Both the position numbers and the translations under genes were made by a program. 64,000 bases of DNA from contig JAGTTD010000002.1 in the NCBI GenBank assembly GCA_018398585.1, positions 34,960,186-35,024,185 of the forward strand, in the 5' to 3' direction. This DNA is from Simmondsia chinensis (taxonomy: Eukaryota > Streptophyta > Magnoliopsida > Caryophyllales > Simmondsiaceae). Positions 10,578-21,653 of the stretch are shown here, one piece after another (position 1 is the stretch's first letter; each line of letters starts with the position of its first letter). The notes beneath the pieces were generated by a model. It saw only the letters and a program-made list of their open reading frames with translations, had not been told where the DNA came from and made no database searches.

Positions 10578-10815
10578 AAAGGAACATATCCAGTGCCTCG
10601 AGGGCTCCCGCCTATGCAGGGTCTGAGGGGGGCGGATGTACGCAGCCTTCCCCCTACAGGGTGTCAACCTGAAGAGAGGTTGTTTCCCAGTGCCCCCAAC
10701 CTGAGGGTGAGAACTCCCCAGGAGATCACCCATCCTAGTATTACTCTTGTCCAGCACGCTTAATTTAGGAGTTCTAATGGGATCCGGTGACTGCATGTTG
10801 GTGCCCTCTTTGGTT
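10578..10815 (-). mobile_element. 5S-rRNA-headed SINE, copy B (near full length)
   Basis: An 18-bp target duplication with one mismatch, AAAAGAACATCRAAACAA, flanks it (10560-10577 and 10816-10833). On the minus strand about 98 bases from 10806 down to 10709 align with plant 5S rRNA: CACCGGATCCCATTAGAACT, box A region AAATTAAGCGTGCTGG (10766-10751), the intermediate element, and box C AGGATGGGTGATCTCCTGGG (10736-10717). The remaining 130 bases (GGTTGGGGGCACTGGGAAAC to GGCACTGGATATG) resemble the 3' end of the local RTE LINE. This is the layout of the SINE3 class: a 5S-type internal polymerase III promoter plus a LINE-derived tail recognised by that LINE's reverse transcriptase. Confidence 0.8.
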
Positions 10816-10989
10816 AAAAGAACATCGAAACAACATACCGAAATTTACGTGGAAACCCTCTCTCAACTAGAAGGAAAAAACCGTAGGACCTAAATGGGTG
10901 CCTCATCCACTATAAAATTCATGAATTACAATATCTAGTTATAACCCCTAAACCCCATATACAATCATCAACATTAATATGACTATTGT

Positions 10990-11165
10990 ACGATAAGTCA
11001 CCAACTCTCTCAAGGTATAACTTGCTGCACGGCGAGTTACCAACCCTCCTTAATATAGCTGTTGCATGGCGAGTCACCAACTCTTTCATAATGTAACTAC
11101 TGTATGGCGAGTTACCAATCCTATCACAATGTTGCTATTGCCGGTGAGCTACCAACCTTCTTCAA
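10990..11165. repeat. 38-bp minisatellite
   Basis: A unit with the core GGCGAGTTACCAAC begins at about 10995, 11034, 11071, 11109 and 11146, a 37-39-bp period with diverged copies. The sequence around it (10840-11350) contains GTGGAAACCCTCTCTCAAC-type words seen in some plant LTRs, but no element ends were found. Confidence 0.6.
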
Positions 11166-11486
11166 CATAGCTTTGAAATAAGGAAGGTACAAACTCTCGT
11201 CAACTCTCAATCATAAAACCTCCCAATCAAATTACCTCCGAAATCATCTCTCTCCCCTTGACCAGGTGCCCCTCTAGAAACCCCTTTACAAAATCCTTAA
11301 ACACTCACGTATTTTCTCAACTCTCTTCTCCTCTTCAAGCCATCTATATTTACCTCCTTTTACCACCCGTTTGGCAAGGGGATAAAGAGGGGTAAAGGGG
11401 GGGTAAAGTAAATTTTAAAAAATTATGGATAATTTTGCATTTATTTTAACTATAGCTCTCCTTATCTTTCCCCTTTACTCAATTGC

Positions 11487-11854
11487 TGTTGAAATCGGAT
11501 TTTTTGGTATTTTGATGTGTTTATGAATTTTCTATGTATTTTTGTGTATTCTCTTTTACATTGTATAGGGAATATTTCTAGATTTAGAATTCAAGGAGGA
11601 CATGCAATGCAGTAATGCTCCTCCTCCTTCTTCTCCCTAACCGGCCACTAATGGCATTTGGGGAGTTTTATTTGCAATTATTTTGACCATTTACTCATGT
11701 AATTGCTTAGTATTCTCTAGGTTTTACTAGTCCTTTAGTTTACTTTCTTGTATTATAAATAGGTAAATTCTTGTGAATAATAGATCATTCAAAATTTATT
11801 TTATTTGTGTTGTCTTGATTTTGTCTTGTTCGTTGTGTTGTGCAAGTTTTTACA
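11487..11854 (+). repeat. 5' LTR of copia element
   Basis: 368 bp, starting TGTTGAAATC and ending TTTTTACA, matched by the 3' LTR at 16286-16634. A TATA box (ATTATAAATAGG) lies near 11752. Preceding bases ATTGC (11482-11486) correspond to ATTGA (16635-16639) after the 3' LTR, a 4/5 target duplication. Confidence 0.85.
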
Positions 11855-11867
11855 TGGTATCAGAGCC
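11855..11867 (+). promoter_or_regulatory. Primer-binding site, initiator tRNA-Met type
   Basis: TGGTATCAGAGCC directly follows the 5' LTR. This is the usual minus-strand primer site of plant copia elements. Confidence 0.9.
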
Positions 11868-11980
11868 AAGTTGATCCAGAGAATTGCTCTTGTTCTTGTC
11901 TCGGTCGAAATCAAGCACTGTAAGCTCCTACTCTCTTGTTTTTGTTGATTGTTTTTGTGAGTTTATGTCTTGTTTTGTGA

Positions 11981-12980
11981 TGGAAAACGAGAGTTCTAAT
12001 CAAACTGTTGCACCAATTGCTATTTCAGGGGGAGTTCCTTGAACTTGCCCTATTATTTTCATCCCTCAGACCACCCGAGGCTTGTTTTTGTTCAAGATGT
12101 TTTAACCGAGCCTTATTTCCCGGCCTAGAGACATTCTATCTCTAAGGTCTTTAAGGCCTAACGCAAATTCGGTTTTCTTGATGGGTCATTTGAAAAACCA
12201 GATCAAAATTTGCCGGACTTTGAAAATTGGAGTGCTTGTGGCTCCATGGTTTCTTCATGGCTTACAAATGCAGTTTCCAAAGAAATCAATGCAAGTATAG
12301 CATATTTTGAAACCGCTCGAGGGATTTGTCTAGATCTAAATGAACGTTTTTTGAAGGAAATGTTCCTCGTGTCTATGAGATAAAATGTGAACTTGCACAC
12401 CTAAAACAAGAGAATATGCCAATTTTCACTTATTTTACCAAATTGAGTCATTATGGGATGAGCTATATACTCTGGTAGCCATCCCACTGTACACATGTGG
12501 GTCCACTCAGGCCTTCGCGGCCATTCGTGATATGGAGAGGCTTCTAGACTTGTTAATGGGTTTAGATCCATCTTTTTCTGCTATTAGATCTAAGTTAATG
12601 AACACAAAGCCTTAACCTTCCGTTGCTAGTGCTTAACCTATTCTTTGTCAAGAAGAGTTAGTATTGTGATCCCAGAAGCAGCAGCTCTTGCCGTCAAAGG
12701 GAATAATATTTCCATGGGAGGGAACTTGCCCGTTTCTAATGGTCAAGGCCCTCAACGCAATAATCGGTTATCTAACTCTCATTGCAAAAGACAGGGTCAC
12801 AAAAGGGAGCGTTGTTGCGAGCTTATTGGCTATCCAGCTAGGTGGAAACAACGTGGTGGGGCAGCCCCGAACCGCTCTGCTACAGCAGCATGTTCTACAG
12901 CAGATGCTACAGCACACGCCCTTCCTTCTGCCCGCACCGGACTCACCAATGGATGTGGGATAAGGGTCCAACGATAGTCC
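11981..12980 (+). pseudogene. Copia gag relic
   Basis: An ATG at about 11981 starts MENESSNQTVAPIAISGG and soon meets a stop. Pieces further on match the UBN2/retrotransposon-gag type of copia capsid (FGFLDGSFEKP near 12160; W..CGSMVSSWLTNAVSKEI; KCELAHLKQENMP in a shifted frame). The zinc knuckle is recognisable at about 12775-12830 (HCKRQGHKRERC followed by ELIGYP), but its first cysteine is replaced. Gag would form the virus-like particle. Several frameshifts and stops make it non-functional. Confidence 0.65.
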
Positions 12981-13069
12981 CATTGTTGGGCTCTCAAGGT
13001 CCCAGTATCAGTAGCTATTAGCTCTTCTTAGCCCCGAGGGAAGTTCTTCTTGCATTACCTTAACAGGTC

Positions 13070-16000
13070 AAGTTTCCTACAAAAATGATGTATGGATTAT
13101 CAGTATGGGGGCTTCCAATCACATGGTGTCTTCGAATTTTCCTTTTCATGATGCTTTTGTAAACAACACGGTTAAACTTGTTAGACTTCCAAATCGGTCC
13201 ACTTAGCCCGTTTCTCATGTTGGTCGCGCCGTTATATCAGACAAAATAGTGCTTGAAAATGTGTTAAAAATTATGGGTTTTAATTGTAATTTACTTTTAG
13301 TGAGCAAGTTAAGTAGGGATAGAAACTGTGCTATAACTTCTCTTCAAAATTTTTGTGCGATACAAGACCTTCCATCAAGGAAGCTAATTGGAGTAGGTAG
13401 AGAGCGGGATGGGCTATATCTTTTGGAGTCTTAGTTGGTTCCAAGGGTTGCACATGTTCAAGATTCTATGAAGAAGGCTGTTTTGTGGCACCATAGATTG
13501 GGCCACATTCCATTTTCCAAATTAACTAGATTACAGCATTTGAGTTTTGGGAGTAATGTTGATATTGATGTTATTTGTGAATCGTGCCATCGAGCCAAAC
13601 AAACTCGTTTACCATTTCCTTTGTCGGTTAGCAAAACCAAAGGTTGTTTCGATTTGATACACTATGACATTTGGGGACCATACCGTACTTTATCTTTAAT
13701 AGGAGCTCGTTTCTTTCTTACTATTGTCGATGATTTTAGTAGATGTACGTGGGTGTATTTGATGTGAGACAAGTCTCTGTCTCATTAGATTCTCATGGAT
13801 TTCTGTCAGTTAGTGCAAACTCAGTAGGCTTGTAGGTTAAACAAGTTAGAAGTGATAATGGTGCAAAATTTCCTTTTGGACCTTTGTTTGACTTTTATGT
13901 AGGAAGAGGAATTCAGATTTAAAATTCTTGCACGGATACCCCACAATAAAATGGTGTTGTGGAGAGGAAGCATCATCACATGTTAGACGTTGCTCGTGCA
14001 CTACGATTTGAGGCAGGTCTACCAAAACAATTTTGGGGAGAATGTGTCTTAACTGCTGCTTACTTGATCAAACTCATGCCTACATCTCGGTTACAAAATC
14101 GATGTCCCTATGAGGTATTAATGAAAAGGGTTCCTTCTTATTATCATTTACATGTCTTTGGTTCATTATGCCATGTTCATACTAAAGATCGTACGAAGGA
14201 TAAATTTGGGGGATCGTGCTAATCGGTGTGTTTTTGTTGGTTACCCTCGTTGAAAAGAAGGGTTTTAAGGTGTATGATCTAGACAACAAGAAGCTTATTG
14301 TTTCTCATGATGTGATTTTTTATGAAGATAGATTTCCATTTCCTGAAAAGTAGGATAAAAATGGAAGACTAATTTTATCGGAGAATTTTTCTAGATTTAT
14401 TGAAGACAATGCACCGGGAATTTTGGCCCCGGAGGGACCCGCGACACCACCACAACGGGGTTGTGGTGCACCAGACGCCAACCAACACCAGCAGCAATGT
14501 GTCAGTCAGCCAGGAACAGACAAGGAAGAGGTAGCCGAGAGGGGTGCTGCGAGACTGGGACGTGTTCAGTCTATGCTGGTTAAATATCGAGACTATGTAT
14601 GTGATGTTCCAACATCTATAGCCCATCCTCATCCTACTACTCCTTCGGCCAACTTAGGTATAAGTTTTCCTTTATCAGATTTCGTTACTAATGCACGATT
14701 TTCTAACTCCCACTCGGCTTTCCTTGGGGCCATCATCTCTTGTGATGAGCCAAAGTATTTTGCACAAGCAGTACAATCTCCACATTGGAGAGAGGCCATG
14801 GAGAAGGAAATTCAGGATTTGGAGTAGAATTAAACCTGGACTTTAGAGAAATTGCCACCCAAAAAACATGCCATTGATTCAAAGTGGGTGTACAACGTGA
14901 AGTACAAGTCTAATGGGTCCACTGAGCATTACAAGGCTCGTCTCATTGCCAAAGGGTATACCCAAGTTGAAGGTACATACTACCATCATACTTTTGCTTC
15001 TGTTGCAAAATTAGTTACTGTGCAGTGTGTTATTGCTATAGCTGCAGCAAGAAATTGGATAATTCATTAATTGGATATTAATAATGTGTTTTTGCATGGT
15101 GATCTAGATGAAGAGGTGTATATGAAGTTACCTCAAGGTTTTGAGAATCAACATGTGGGTGAAGTATGTTGTTTGCGAAAGTCTCTTTATGGCCAAACAA
15201 GCTTCTCGTAGTTGGAATTTGAAGTTTGCAAATTTCTTGATTTCTATCGGTTTCAAACAATCGAAATCAGATTATTCCTTGTTTACACTCTCAAATGATA
15301 TAACCTATGTGGCGGTTTTGATGTATGTGGATGATGTCATAATAGCAGGGAATAATATCAGTTATATAGAAAAGGTGAAGTCCTCACTCAATAAGTAATT
15401 TGGGATTAAGAACTTAGGGCTTGTGAAGTATTTTCTTGGTATAGAGATTGCTCGCTCTAAGGAGGGTTTGGTTTTAAATCAACGTAAGTATGCCCTTGAT
15501 ATTTTATCTGAGACTGGACTTTTAGGTGCAATGCCAGTTAATACTCCGATTGTGCAAAATCACCATTTGACCGATCAAGAGGGGGACCCGGTTAAAGATC
15601 CAGGACAATACTGTCGCCTAGTTGGGCATCTGTTATACCTAACTATTACTCGACCTGACATTTGTTATGCAATCATGATTCTTAGTCCGTTATGCATGAT
15701 CCACGGGCTCCACATTTAGAACTGCGTACCGCATACTTCATCACATTAAAGGGGCACCAGGACAAGGAATCTTTCTTCCACATAATTGTGATTTTAACCT
15801 TCGTGCTTATTGGGATGCTGATTGGGCAGGTTGTCCCACTAGTAGACACTCCACCATGGGATTTGTAGTCTTCTTTAGTGGAGCTCCAATTTTATGGCGT
15901 TCCAAGAAATAAACTGTTCTTTCTTGTTCTTCCGTTGAAGCAGAATACCATGCAATGGCTATGGTAACTAGTGAGTTAGTTTGGTTGCGTCGGTTGTTAT

Positions 16001-16258
16001 ATGACCTTGGGATCTGAATTTAAGAACCGGCCATCCTCTTTTGTGACAATCAAACAACTCTTCATATTTGATCGAATCCAGTTTTTCATGAAAGAACGAA
16101 ACATATGGAAGTCAATTGTCATTTTATTCGGGAGAAGTTTTTAGCAAAGGAGATCTCTACTTCGTTTGTTCGATCTTCGGGGTAGGTAGCCGATATCTTT
16201 ACTAAGGCTCTTGGCTCCCCATTCTTTTCTTCCTTCCTTCCTAAGTTGGGCATTGTAA
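13070..16258 (+). pseudogene. Copia pol relic (protease, integrase, RT, RNase H)
   Basis: Domains are in Ty1/copia order. Protease at about 13085-13430: the active-site block reads WIISMGASNHM instead of the usual DSGAS, so the catalytic Asp is gone. GAG-pre-integrase zinc domain at 13480-13600 (HHRLGH...CESCHRAK, intact HHCC). Integrase with the DDE residues still visible (LIHYDIWGPY, VRSDNGAKF, ERKHHHMLDVARAL), ending near 14360. Reverse transcriptase at about 14780-15700, with KWVYNVKYKSNGS and the MYVDDVIIAG active site. RNase H at about 15800-16180 ([32 protein letters not shown]). Stops, for example near 13432, 13765, 14351, 14826, 15068 and 15397, plus frame changes break it. It ends just before the polypurine tract. 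Confidence 0.85.
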
Positions 16259-16276
16259 ACTTGCATGCTCCAACTT

Positions 16277-16285
16277 GAGGGGGAG
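16277..16285 (+). promoter_or_regulatory. Polypurine tract of copia element
   Basis: GAGGGGGAG immediately precedes the 3' LTR start; it primes plus-strand DNA synthesis in this element class. Confidence 0.8.
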
Positions 16286-16634
16286 TGTTAAAATTGAATT
16301 TTTTTAGTATTTATGTATTTTCTTGTATTTTCATTTAAACTGTATAGGGAATATTTCTAGATCTATAATTCAAGGAGAACATTCAATGCATTAAGTCTCC
16401 TCCTCCTTCCTCTCCCTAACCCGCCACTAGTGGCATTTAGGGAGTTTTATTTGCAATTATTTTGACCATTTACTCATGTAATTGCTTAGTATTCTGTAGG
16501 GTTTTACTAGTCCTTTCGTTTACTTTCTTGTGTTATAAATAGGTATATTCTTGTGAATAATAGATCATCTAAAATTCATTTTATTTGTGTTGTCTTGATT
16601 TTGTCTTGTTCATTGTGTTGTGCAAGTTTTTATA
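16286..16634 (+). repeat. 3' LTR of copia element
   Basis: 349 bp, homologous to 11487-11854, with visible substitutions and small indels (for example the terminal CA is now TA, and AAATCGG reads AATTG). The divergence fits an old insertion. Confidence 0.85.
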
Positions 16635-16771
16635 ATTGACAAACAAAGGTAACTCATTTACCTCTCCTTATCCTTACCCGTCTCATTTTAACATATCTAA
16701 ATAAGGGTAGAATATTACTTTACCCTCCCCCTTCTTTACCACTCTTTATCCCCTTCATCCAATTGCCAAAA

Positions 16772-17400
16772 AAGGTATTATAATCCAGTTATCTAATCTT
16801 AATTATAATTCATTCAAATCCCATGAAATCTCACCTAAATCGAATCATAATCAAATCTAAATTAAATCAAATCAATGTTAGTTTTGAGATAAATAATATC
16901 CTATCAATGAAAAATATTTTTCTCTTGTCAAATTTGAATGATGTTCACTTGAAATAATCCGGCCAAAGATTTAGAATTTTCAAATATATACTTGCAGATT
17001 CACTTAAGGGGATATCTCTATTTCAAAGAGAAACAACCAATTCCTTATTGAATGTTAGTTCTCGCAACACATTATGCTACCACCTAACGCACAGAGGAAT
17101 TGTTTTACTTTGAGAGACCTCATTATTGAGTACATCAAAGTGATATGCATTACATGTATGAGTCCAAAATATTATTAGGGTTTAGAGTTATCGCTTCAAA
17201 GCATAATATGATTTATTTAATTATGATGATAGTTAAGAAATAAACAACTCAAGTGGTTTAGTTTAGTGTTCTAATTTTTTTGACAAACACCAATATAATT
17301 TTAGATCTCTATCTACATGACTAAGAGAAGTGACCACTTACATCATATTCTTATCAGATAAGTAGTATGAGGTTATCATCAACTAAAAATTGATTTTTAA
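16772..17400. other. AT-rich stretch with inverted LTR-like relic
   Basis: No gene seen. About 17235-17340 resembles the inverse of part of the LTR-like relic at 7063-8000, so a relic of the same family probably lies here on the minus strand. Confidence 0.4.
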
Positions 17401-17909
17401 CAATCAAAGGGAAGTCAAAAATTAAACAAAGCTAGAAAAAGAGAGCAAATTAAAACACAAAATTTTGCAGCAACTAAACACCTTCTACTTCATGAATTTG
17501 CAGCCAAACCCCAATTATCTATCTTGAAGGACCCCGCAGCACCAGCAACAGAGCGAAAGCCGAAGCACGACATGAAAATAATCAATGGTAATTAACATTT
17601 GGACCATGAGAGAAAACCTTCAAGGTACCTAGCCGCTTCTTCTAATTGGTATGGGATATCATAACACCACGCTGTAGCCCAAAAACCCACCCTCATGGAT
17701 ACGCTTTAGAAAATATCATCCTCCACCCACTCTTCATTTTCAAAGATCATTTTATTCCTTTTGGACCAAATTACCCAAGTTACAATGAAAAACAAAGACA
17801 TCCAAACTTTCTTTTTAATGCTTCGAACAATTGGGCTCAACATCCATTGATCGAACAAATCTCTACAGAATCCGCAAATCCATTTGAACTTCCCACCATT
17901 GCAACACTC

Positions 17910-19995
17910 AGAGAAGCACAATCGAGAGCTTATGAGGAGTTCTACAAGAGGCTGGAGACCAAGAAGGGAGCTAGGGATATATACAAAATTGCCAAAGCGA
18001 GAGAAAGGAAGACAAGGGACTTGGAGTGAGCACGGTGCATAAGAGAGGAAGATAGACAGGTGCTCGTGGACAGGCAACTAATTAAAGCTATATGGAGAGC
18101 CTACTTTCACCATCTGTTCAATGAATAGGGGGATACAGAGATATCCCTAGGTGATCTTCTAACACTAAAGAGCACCAGAACCATTGCTATTGCAGGCAAA
18201 TTAGCCCCAAGGAAGTCAAGGAAACCCTGAAACACGTCGGAAGGGGTAAATCAGTTGGCCTAGATGACATACCCATAGAGGCATGTAAATGCCTTGGACA
18301 GAAGGGCATCAGTTGGTTAACTAAATTACTTAACCAAATCCTCCTGGGGAGAAGATGTCTGGTGAGTGGAGGAAGAGCACTTTGATTTTGATCTATAAGA
18401 ACAAAGGCAACATCCAGAATTGTGCAACTATCGGAATATCAAACTAATGTGCCACACTTTGAAGCTGTGGAAGCGAGTCATAGAGAGAAGCTTACGGCAA
18501 CGGACAGAGGTGTCCGAGAACCAATTCAAATTTATGCCCGGAAGATCAACAATAGAATCCATCCACATCCTAAGGCAGACGATAGAGCACTATAGGGAGA
18601 GACAAAAGGACCTACACAATGTTTTCATTGATCTGGATAAGGCATATGATAGAGTGCCAGGGGAGGTTCTATAGAGGGTTTTGGATAGGAAAGGCATCCT
18701 CGTGCCATATATTTGGGCCATTAGAGACATGTATGAGGTTGCACAAACTAGGGTGCGCACAGTGGAAGGGGATACAGAGGCTTTCCCGATAATAGTCGGG
18801 ATACACCAAAGACCTGCCTTAAGCCCCTATTTGTTCATTTTGGTAATGGATGAGCTTACTAGGAACATCCAAAGAGATGTACCTTGGTGCATGCTTTTCG
18901 CAGATGATATAGTGCTAGTGGGGGAATCGTAGGAAGAGGTTAATGAGAAGCTAAAACTATGGAGAAGGGCATTGAAATCGAAGGGCATACGACTCAGTAG
19001 ATCCAAGATCAAGTACATGGAACTTAAGTTCGATCCCTCTACCACGCCTAGCAGAGAAGACGTCAAGATTGGATCTGAGCCTATACCAAGAAAGGAGAGT
19101 TTCAGATACTTAGGGTCCATGAAACAACACAAAGGCGAAGTTGACGAGGATGTTAACAATCGGATTAAAGTAGGGTGGTATAAATGGAGGATGGCCTCCG
19201 CGATACTTTGCGATAAAATGTTTCCCTTAAAGCTAAAGGGAAGATACTATAAGACGATAGTGAGGTTGGCCATGTCTTATGGAGCGGAGTGTAGGGCGAT
19301 GAAACAACAGCATACGCAGAAGATCAGGGTGGCAAAGTTGAGGATGCTGCAGTGGATGTGTGGACGCACAAAGAAAGATATGATCAGGAACGACGTCATA
19401 AGAGGAGAATTGGGCATGGACTCCATTGAGGATAAATTGAGGGAGCAAAATTTAAGGTAGTTTGGACACATAAGGAGTAGACCGAGCACCGCTCCAGTTA
19501 GGAGATGCAAACAGCCCCATACTACGCTAGGCCGGAGAGGGAGAGATAGGCCGGAGAAGAGATAGCTAGAGACGATCAGACAAGACCTCACCCACCTAAA
19601 CCTTCGGGAGGAGATGTAATGGCTTAGAGTAGGGTAGTTCAGCTTATTAGTGGCATCACTAGTGTTTCTAGGTCTTTCACTTCCTTTTTGGCATATTTAT
19701 GTGCATATTTGATCTCCTGATTTACTATCTCCTTATCGGCTTATGTGCAAATTGCAAACTGCTATTTCTCTGCCTATTATTTTCCTAGCTTTTGCTTGCA
19801 TTATGTTTGCTCCTAATGCCTGCCTTTTGCTTTGCCTGATTCATATGTTATCAGGTTGGGGTCCTTAGAAACAGCCTCCAATCATGGTGGCTCCCACAAA
19901 GGGAAAGGCTACGTACATCTACCCCCCAGACCCTGCTTATGCAGGAGGCCTTTGTGGCACTGGGTTTTTGTTGTTGTTGTTTTTGTTATTGTTGT
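17910..19995 (+). mobile_element. RTE-clade LINE, 5'-truncated
   Basis: A 15-bp target duplication with one mismatch (ACCATTGCAACACTC at 17895-17909, ACCATTTCAACACTC at 19996-20010) flanks it, inside the L1 zinc-binding domain. The ORF starts after the endonuclease (REAQSRAYEEFYKRLETKKG). Reverse transcriptase blocks follow: FKFMPGRSTIESI, motif A VFIDLDKAYDRVP, motif C CMLFADDIVLVGES, then FRYLGSMKQHKGEVDEDVNN and a C-terminal MLQWMCGRTKKDMIRN. Stops near 18027, 18127, 18672, 18930 and 19458 and a broken stretch around 18130-18420 make it inactive. The 3' UTR (19850-19960) ends in TTG repeats, typical of RTE elements. This 3' UTR is the sequence shared with the SINE tails at 10187-10815. Confidence 0.85.
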
Positions 19996-21605
19996 ACCAT
20001 TTCAACACTCTACACAAAATATCCTTACTCTTTTTGCACCTTATTAGTAAGAGGTCAATATTCTCCAACTCCCTTCCACATAGCATGCAAGCAATGTTAT
20101 TGCTCTCAAGTGTCCCAATTCTAATTAAACGGTCCTTTGTATTCAATCTTCCCAAAAGTGCAAGCCATACAAGTATTTTCACTTTTGGAGGAGCAGGACC
20201 GTCCCAAAGCCCATAGACCAAATTATCAATTAAAGAAGGGGGAACCTTTTTTAGACCAAACCTTGTTGACAAAATATTTTACCGAAAAAGATCCATTTGT
20301 CTCAAATGTCCAAGTATGTCTATCAATAACATTCCTTTTGAGGGCAAAATAATTAATTACCTCAAAAAAAATCTCTTAAGGGTACCTCATCCGGTGGAAT
20401 GAAACTTCTTCTCCGATTAAAAGTCCATCTCCATGTCCAATCATCCCACGTACCCATTTCAAACACTAAGGAATTCTTTTAGAGTGATATTTGGAAAAGT
20501 CTTTGAAAACGATCCTTGAGCTTGAAATTGTCAATCTACACATCATGCCAAAACTTAGTATTTTCTCCATTACCTAGCTTGATCTGAAGCCTTCACTAGT
20601 TGTTTCTTTAATGTGCTCATCCTTCATCTGAATATTCGTAATGTCAGCCCAAACTCCTTCACGTCGAGCAAGGATCAGATTTTCTGTTTTCGGTTCAGCT
20701 TCTTTCTCACCATGGATGGATTTGATTACCTTCTTCCATAATGTTTCTCCCTCATTTGAGAATCTCCACCATCACTTAAAGAGTAAAGCTGCATTTTTCA
20801 TGATCAGGTCACCCACCCCAAGCCCTCCAAGGTGTTTTGGTCTTTGAATTAATTCCCAGCTCACTAAAGGTATGCGTTTATCTGTTTCACCATTTCTCCA
20901 AAAGAATCTTCTTTGCAACTTGATGATCTCCTTTGCAACACCCTTAGGCATTTTTAAAATGAATAAATAGTACAAAGGGAGACTATTCAACACTGCTTTA
21001 ATTAATACCAATCTTGACAATGTGGCGGCCTTCCAACCTGCCAACCTTTTTTCAGTTTTCTAGAGGATCGGTTTCCACATCTTGCTGTTCTTGGGATACC
21101 CCAAGGGGGATGCCCAAATATGGGATGGCTAGTTTTTCCATAGGGCACCTGAAATGTCTTGCAGCCAAGGACGCCTAGTCATTAGGCGTACCTAGACATA
21201 TTAGAGCCGACTTGTGAAAGTTTGACTCTCAAGCCTGATAATGATAGGAAGCACAAGAAAACACCTTTTAGTGCAAACAAATCCTTTCTACTCGCATGCA
21301 AAGTAACAAACCCATTTCTCCAAGTCACCCTAGAACCTATCTTCTAGAGAACATGGTCAAGGAAGTGCCAGTCCACAGAGTCATAAGCCTTATAAAAGCC
21401 AAGCTTGATTAAAACACCTGCAATCTTTTTTCATTTTTAGCCACTGAATTGCCTCGTTAGCAATGAGAGCACTATCGAAGATTTGTCTATCTGCCACAAA
21501 AGCTGCTTGATTCTGCCCAATGATACTCGGGAGGACCCCAGCAAATCTTGGGCTCATTAATTTGGAAATAACTTTTCCCGTAAGGACCCAATGGTTCTAT
21601 TCTAT

Positions 21606-21653
21606 ACAACAACAGCAACAACAACAGTCTCAGTGCCACAAGGGCTCCCGCAT
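21606..21653 (-). mobile_element. RTE 3'-end fragment
   Basis: CAACAACAACAG followed by TCTCAGTGCCACAAGGGCTCCCGC is the inverse of an RTE 3' terminus with TTG repeats. It sits inside the L1 ORF2 and is flanked by GGTTCTATTCTAT and GATTCTACTCTAT, a likely target duplication of about 12 bp. Confidence 0.55.

Larger units (their letters stand above)
11366..16771. mobile_element. MITE, family X, split by a copia element
   Basis: The left end (CCCGTTTGGCAAGGGGATAA, 11369 on) and the inverted right end (TTTTTTGGCAATTGG... from about 16771) share about 40 bp of terminal inverted repeat, followed by GGGGATAAAGAGKGGTAAAG. Without the copia insert the element is about 255 bp. The same interior words (AACTCATTTACC, TTTTAACATATC) are in the related copy at 24008-27492. 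No coding sequence. Confidence 0.5.

Noticed and set aside
10709..10806. A functional 5S rRNA gene
   Set aside because: Mutated and deleted in its 5' part, lacks the 3' end and a T-run terminator, and is fused to the SINE tail between target duplications.
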